Shown here: piece by piece, positions 59,687 to 64,000 of the stretch
Layout of the letters: the number at the start of each line of letters is the position of its first letter
How positions within the stretch are numbered: position 1 is the first letter of the stretch
From: Theobroma cacao
Taxonomy: Eukaryota; Streptophyta; Magnoliopsida; Malvales; Malvaceae
DNA length: 64,000 bases
Assembly (NCBI RefSeq): GCF_000208745.1
Contig: NC_030857.1
Location: 12,249,790-12,313,789, forward strand
Reading direction: 5' to 3'
Notes under the pieces: generated by a model
What the model saw: only the letters and a program-made list of their open reading frames with translations
What the model was told of the DNA's origin: nothing
Database searches by the model: none
Program-made: the position numbers and the translations under genes

Positions 59687-62672
59687 TGCCAAACCCAGCT
59701 CTACAATATGTTTATTATGCCATTCTTACCTAAGAATGCATGTTTGCTTACTTGAGTACCTCAGAAATCGTTAAAGGATGATAATGTACCAAATGGTACA
59801 ATTAAGTTGAATTAAGCCTCGAACTAGTCCACATAGAGATTTTAAGATGAAATTGAGAATTTTAAAACCCCAGAATGACTTAAAATGGTGATTCAGAGTT
59901 CGAGGACCGATTTAGAGTCAAATTGGAATTTTCATGACCGAAGGGCAAAATAATCATTTTGCCACCTGAGGTTAAGATGTGAGTGTTGGATGAAATTTTT
60001 AACTAAGATTGATCATTTGGAGCATAATTTGAGTTTGAGAAGTGAAGAATTTTAATTCCGACATTTTTTCGAGCATAGGGGTAAAATAGTCATTTTGCCA
60101 CCCTAAGGGCAAAATTGTAATTTTACACACCCAACACTTGTCCAGCACATGAATTTCACCAATTATTATCATGGATAATTGAAGGATTTCATGTGGTGGA
60201 GAAAGAAAGCTTAATAGTTAAGAATTTAAAAATGGACCAATGGTAAGGTGACAAGTGTCAAGCTTTTATTTCTTTATTATTTTCCTTATAAATTAGCACA
60301 AAATCAACCTATTTCTCTTCATTATGGCTGGCCAAAGCAAGAACAAAAGAACAAAAGAAGAACAAAAACCCTAGAGTGAAAATTCAATAGAAAATTGGTG
60401 GATTTCAAGTAATCAAGCCATCAAAGGTGAAACTGCTTAACTCTAGCTTGTGATCTATCTTTCCTATGCATTATTTTGCATTTTCATGGTTGAATCACAA
60501 GATATCATGAAGGATAGTGTGCTGATCAAACCCTAGGAGAGAGAATTTGATGATGATTTAGATAGATTTTTAAGATATATGGATGTTTTTAGTTGTTTAT
60601 GGTGTTAAGTGTAAGAATTAAGCTTGAAATTCACATATTCCTCATGAGTTCATCATTGGCCGANAAAGTGTTGATGGTGGCTTTGATTTTATTTCAAGTG
60701 AATTGGTTAGGAAATGATGAATTATGGTGAGAAAATCAAGTAGAAAAAATCATAGTGTTGATGCACTCACCATGGCCAAAATTCTCAAGAAGAAATGTGA
60801 GGATGGTTTTGCTAAATTTTATGTTATTTGACTTGTGTTTGGTGATTTGAAGTATTGGGAGAGAAATAGAATTATTTGGAGTTGAATTGGACGTATTGGC
60901 TAATTAATCGGGTGATAGATCGAATTAGGCCAATATCATTTTATTTAGGTACACAATTGAATTTGTGTAGAACACCGTGTTTAGACGATAATTCGAACAA
61001 TTTGCATTCCATTTCATGCATTAGTATAAAGCCTGAATTGGTTTATAACAATTTAGCACAAATGTAGTAAATGGCTTATTGTGCATTATGTCTAGGTGGT
61101 GAGTATTCTGGCAAAAGTAAAGAGATAGTACCCGAGGATCAAGAACCGGAGTACTCGAAATTCGATTCCCATTACAGTGAGCAACCTTATTATCGTCTTA
61201 ATTATCTAAAGTAGTTTTTATTCGTTTTTGTGATTTGATAGAAAAATGAGTTTAAATGGAAAATACTTTATGTTTATAAGCAAAAATGTGATTAAATGAA
61301 ATGATTTTATAAAATTGTCTTGAAATTGAAAGATGGTTTTGAAAATGGAGTAATTGGAGACTAATTGTTGTGTTATAAATCATGGTTTGAATTGAAGGGC
61401 TTATGATAATATTGGCATAAATGGTTGAATCGGTAAATGTGCTTAAAATGGTTGAACTATTGATTTGCCTTGAGAGGCTGTAAAACAAAATAATTGCCAT
61501 GTCATATTGTTGAATTTTATTGAATTGGTAGGTTATAAATTGGTCGCTGTAGTGGACGATTTTCGTGAACCAGCCTATTAGAGGGGCACGGTAACCCTAT
61601 TATATTCATACCTCAACATGAGAGGTGCAGTTGGATAACTCCTGAGGTTAAAACTTTAGAGTTCACTTCACGCCAAACCACCACTTGAGGGTGAACTCAG
61701 CCAATGCCAAGGAACGACTATGTTTTCAAAATAAAAACATGATTTATGCATACATAACTTTTTAACAGCCTTGGCGGACTTGGTTGGGATAGCCCTCGGC
61801 CAAGGTATCCTTGATAACTGAGTATGAGAATGATTTTGGCACGAGCCAAAGCTTTTAAGAAATTCATAAGCCATGTTGATTACTCTATTTATATGAATTG
61901 ATTTTATTTGGTTGAAATGAGTTGAAAGGTGATGAATTACAATATGTTAAACTATTTTATCTATCTCCATTTACTCAACTTTAGATATTTTAGATGGTAT
62001 TTGTTTACTCACTGGGATTATATAATCTCACCACCCTCCTTTCCACCTCTTTCAGGCTCAGGATAGTCGGTAGATAGCTCATTTCGTTGAGGGCTACAGT
62101 TGGACTTACATCCTCAAAAAACTGTAGGTTTACCGCTTTTGATACTTTTGGTCGTTCGTGGGCCCACGTGTCACTGTAAATTAAATCTTATGCTTTGGTT
62201 ATCTGTATTACAGTATGTATGGATTTATTTAACTTTTACACTGCAAAAATTATTTAACAGTAACTCTATAAATATTATTTTATAAGAAAATAAAACATTT
62301 TATTAAATATTTTTATTATATTCAAATAGGTATAGTTTCACTTTAAATGAGTGTTTTAGACATCTAAACTTATTTTTTATTATGAAATATGTGTTTTCTA
62401 CTCGCATACTACATTTTTAGCTGGTTTCGAGAATTTTAAGGAAAAATGAGCAAAATGCCCCTGTGAGAAAAAAAATTATTTTTCTGTTGTTTTGATTTGG
62501 AAATAGTTTATAATCTCTCAAAACATGATACTTAACAACTGTTGCTCACAGGGGAGGTGCGAAAATTGATATTAAAGCCTTGCGAGGTTTCGATTGGCAT
62601 TCCGGGCAATGAATGTCTATCTAGACGTCGCGGCGGTTGTCACGAGCTTGAGGGGAGTACCGGGTCATGACA
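59687..62672 (+). repeat. 5' LTR (2986 bp) of a gypsy-type element
   Basis: Starts TGCCAAACCC, ends GGGTCATGACA, and aligns along its length with the solo LTR at 7665-10671 (3007 bp). It is followed by a primer-binding site and gag, so it is a 5' LTR. It holds three 'GGCAAAATRRTCATTTTGCC'-like dyads (59943, 60080, 60108). One unresolved base (N) lies at 60664. Confidence 0.9.
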
Positions 62673-62679
62673 ATTATAG

Positions 62680-62691
62680 TGGTATCAAAGC
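62680..62691 (+). promoter_or_regulatory. Primer-binding site, tRNA-Met type with one mismatch
   Basis: TGGTATCAAAGC, seven bases after the LTR, differs from TGGTATCAGAGC at one position (G to A). Confidence 0.85.
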
Positions 62692-62861
62692 TTTTGGTTT
62701 TAAAGATCAGAGCACAGAGTTTTTGGTTTTAAAGTTGTTTTAAAAATTTACAATGTTAGTGTGGCCCCGAGTTAAGTTAGGTTAGACTGAATAGAATGCA
62801 TATATTTGCATGTAGAGCCTGAGGTTGTTTAAACTTGCCTTATTCCTTCTTATAGATTATC

Positions 62862-63760
62862 ATGCCTCCTCGACCTGAACACCCACCTCTCACTAGATCG
62901 GTTGGGAGGGGAAGAGGTCATTCTCAACATCGTCAGCTAGATCCTATAGAGGGGGAATAGGTTGCGACTACTATTCGGGCAGCACCTGCTGCTGAGAAAA
63001 CCGAGACTCCTCCACATCCTCCACCTCTTCCGCCACCTACTAGTATTCCTGTTATGCCTCTTGAGGCAGTTCAGGCATTGGCAGCCTTCTTTACTGCTAT
63101 TGCTGGCCAAGCTCAGGCTGGTCAAGCTTTTCCTATAGTTCCTCCAGCTGCTCCTTCAGTACCACCACCCCCACCTCATGTCCCACCACCAGTGCTGGAT
63201 GTTTCTATTTCTAAAAAGCTTAAAGAGGCTAGGCAACATGGTTGAGTTTCTTTTATGGGTGAGTCGGACGCAACCATAGCTAAAGAGGTGGTGCAAATGG
63301 CTTTAAGAACTGAGAAGCTTGCGAATGAAAATAGGAGAATGCGAGCTGAGTTAGCAAAAAAGAGAAATTTGAGTGTATCTTCTAGTCAGCCACCAAAAAG
63401 GGGCAAAGACTCATCTGTTTCAGGAAGTACTACTACTGTTTCAGTAACATCTTCCCGACCTCCATTTTCACAGACACAATAGAGGCCTTCGAGATTTAAC
63501 AGATCTACGATAATTATTTCTGGGAAGAGTTTCGGAGGTTCTAATAGATGCAGAAATTGTAGGAGATATCATGTCGGCCGTGTAGAAGGCCTGTACGATG
63601 TTTTTATTGTGGTCAGTCAGGTCACATTATGAGAGATTGCCCACAGTTAGGATGGGCTAGGTAGCTGATCCATCTCCACCAGCTCGTACGGATATGCAGA
63701 GGAGAGATTCCTCTGGATTACAATCGAGATAGGGATGATTTTGACATACCACCAAGGGTA
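62862..63760 (+). pseudogene. Gypsy gag remnant, core domain deleted
   Basis: Gag starts with the ATG at 62862 ('MPPRPEHPPLTRSVGRGRG'). One frame runs to about 63575 with three in-frame stops: TAG at 62958, TGA near 63243 and TAG at 63480. A proline-rich segment (62990-63200) and 'ISKKLKEARQ' precede the expected gag core, but 'GESDATIAKE' jumps straight to 'VQMALRTEKLANENRRMRAE', a segment that normally follows the core. So the capsid-like central domain is missing. After a frameshift near 63580 a CCHC zinc knuckle is visible: CFYCGQSGHIMRDC (63598-63639). Downstream to 64000 there is no protease or RT. Confidence 0.75.
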
Positions 63761-64000
63761 GATTAAATATGTTGAAATTAGTGTTCTAATAAAGTACATA
63801 TGATAGAAAGCTAGTTTTGTAAATTATAGTTTCCATGATCATGAAACTCTTGAACTAATAATAAGATAAGCATAAGATGTTGATTCAGGTGGATTAATTT
63901 CATGACGATTTTAAGTTGAAGTGATTGGACTATATGAGTTGTAAGACAAAGAAGACTAGTAGTTGTGAATACTAAGGAATTGTGGAACACTAGAAAACAA
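63761..64000 (+). other. Internal retrotransposon sequence, no pol recognised
   Basis: The last 240 bases should hold the protease start of a complete element but show only stop-rich AT sequence, so this element too appears to lack pol, at least at this point. The window ends here. Confidence 0.4.

Noticed and set aside
58017..59774. Several 60-82 codon ORFs on both strands
   Set aside because: They sit in LTR fragments, and some derive from degenerate TTTGGATTTG repeats. No signature.
60664..60664. Single ambiguous base (N)
   Set aside because: An assembly uncertainty inside an LTR, not a biological feature.

Overview
The window looks like nuclear DNA of a flowering plant, most likely a eudicot. 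It is AT-rich and intron-bearing, and it is dominated by nested transposable elements of plant type: LTR retrotransposons with tRNA-Met-type primer sites, an Athila-like element, a Harbinger element, MITEs and a plant LINE. I cannot name the species from sequence alone. Only one ordinary host gene is supported: a four-exon gene at 18007-20713 (+) for a chloroplast-targeted mTERF-repeat protein, most likely MTERF5.

Layout. (1) 1-634: part of a ~3 kb LTR family on the minus strand, abutting a truncated LINE (635-3790, minus) with DUF4283/zinc-knuckle ORF1, endonuclease and the start of reverse transcriptase. (2) 4521-5156: a MITE with long inverted ends. (3) 5703-17725: a gag-only LTR retrotransposon. 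Its gag is split by a 3007 bp solo LTR, and its 3' LTR is split by a Harbinger-type MITE and a hAT-type MITE. Its 3' LTR ends about 280 bp upstream of the mTERF start codon. (4) 22449-36958: an Athila-like element on the minus strand. A 6.2 kb PIF/Harbinger transposon sits in its 3' LTR (itself hit by a short poly-A insertion with a 15 bp duplication), a 2338 bp solo LTR sits in its gag, and its RT/RNaseH/integrase core is missing. (5) 36959-46117: a large element with 2.8 kb LTRs and a 4.8 kb internal region without recognisable protein genes. Its 3' LTR is cut off by a Copia remnant (46118-49022). (6) 49023-59686: a patchwork of LTR fragments in both orientations, several carrying arrays of short palindromes. 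(7) 59687-64000: a second copy of the 3 kb LTR, followed by a primer-binding site and a mutated, internally deleted gag that runs to the window edge.

Apart from the mTERF gene, the coding regions are decayed remnants with stops, frameshifts or missing domains, so no working multi-gene pathway is visible. The main points of interest are the datable nesting, a catalytic-residue loss in the Harbinger transposase, the proximity of an LTR to the host gene, and the repeated appearance of short palindromic motif arrays in unrelated LTR-like sequences. I found no clear evidence of an undescribed protein system.
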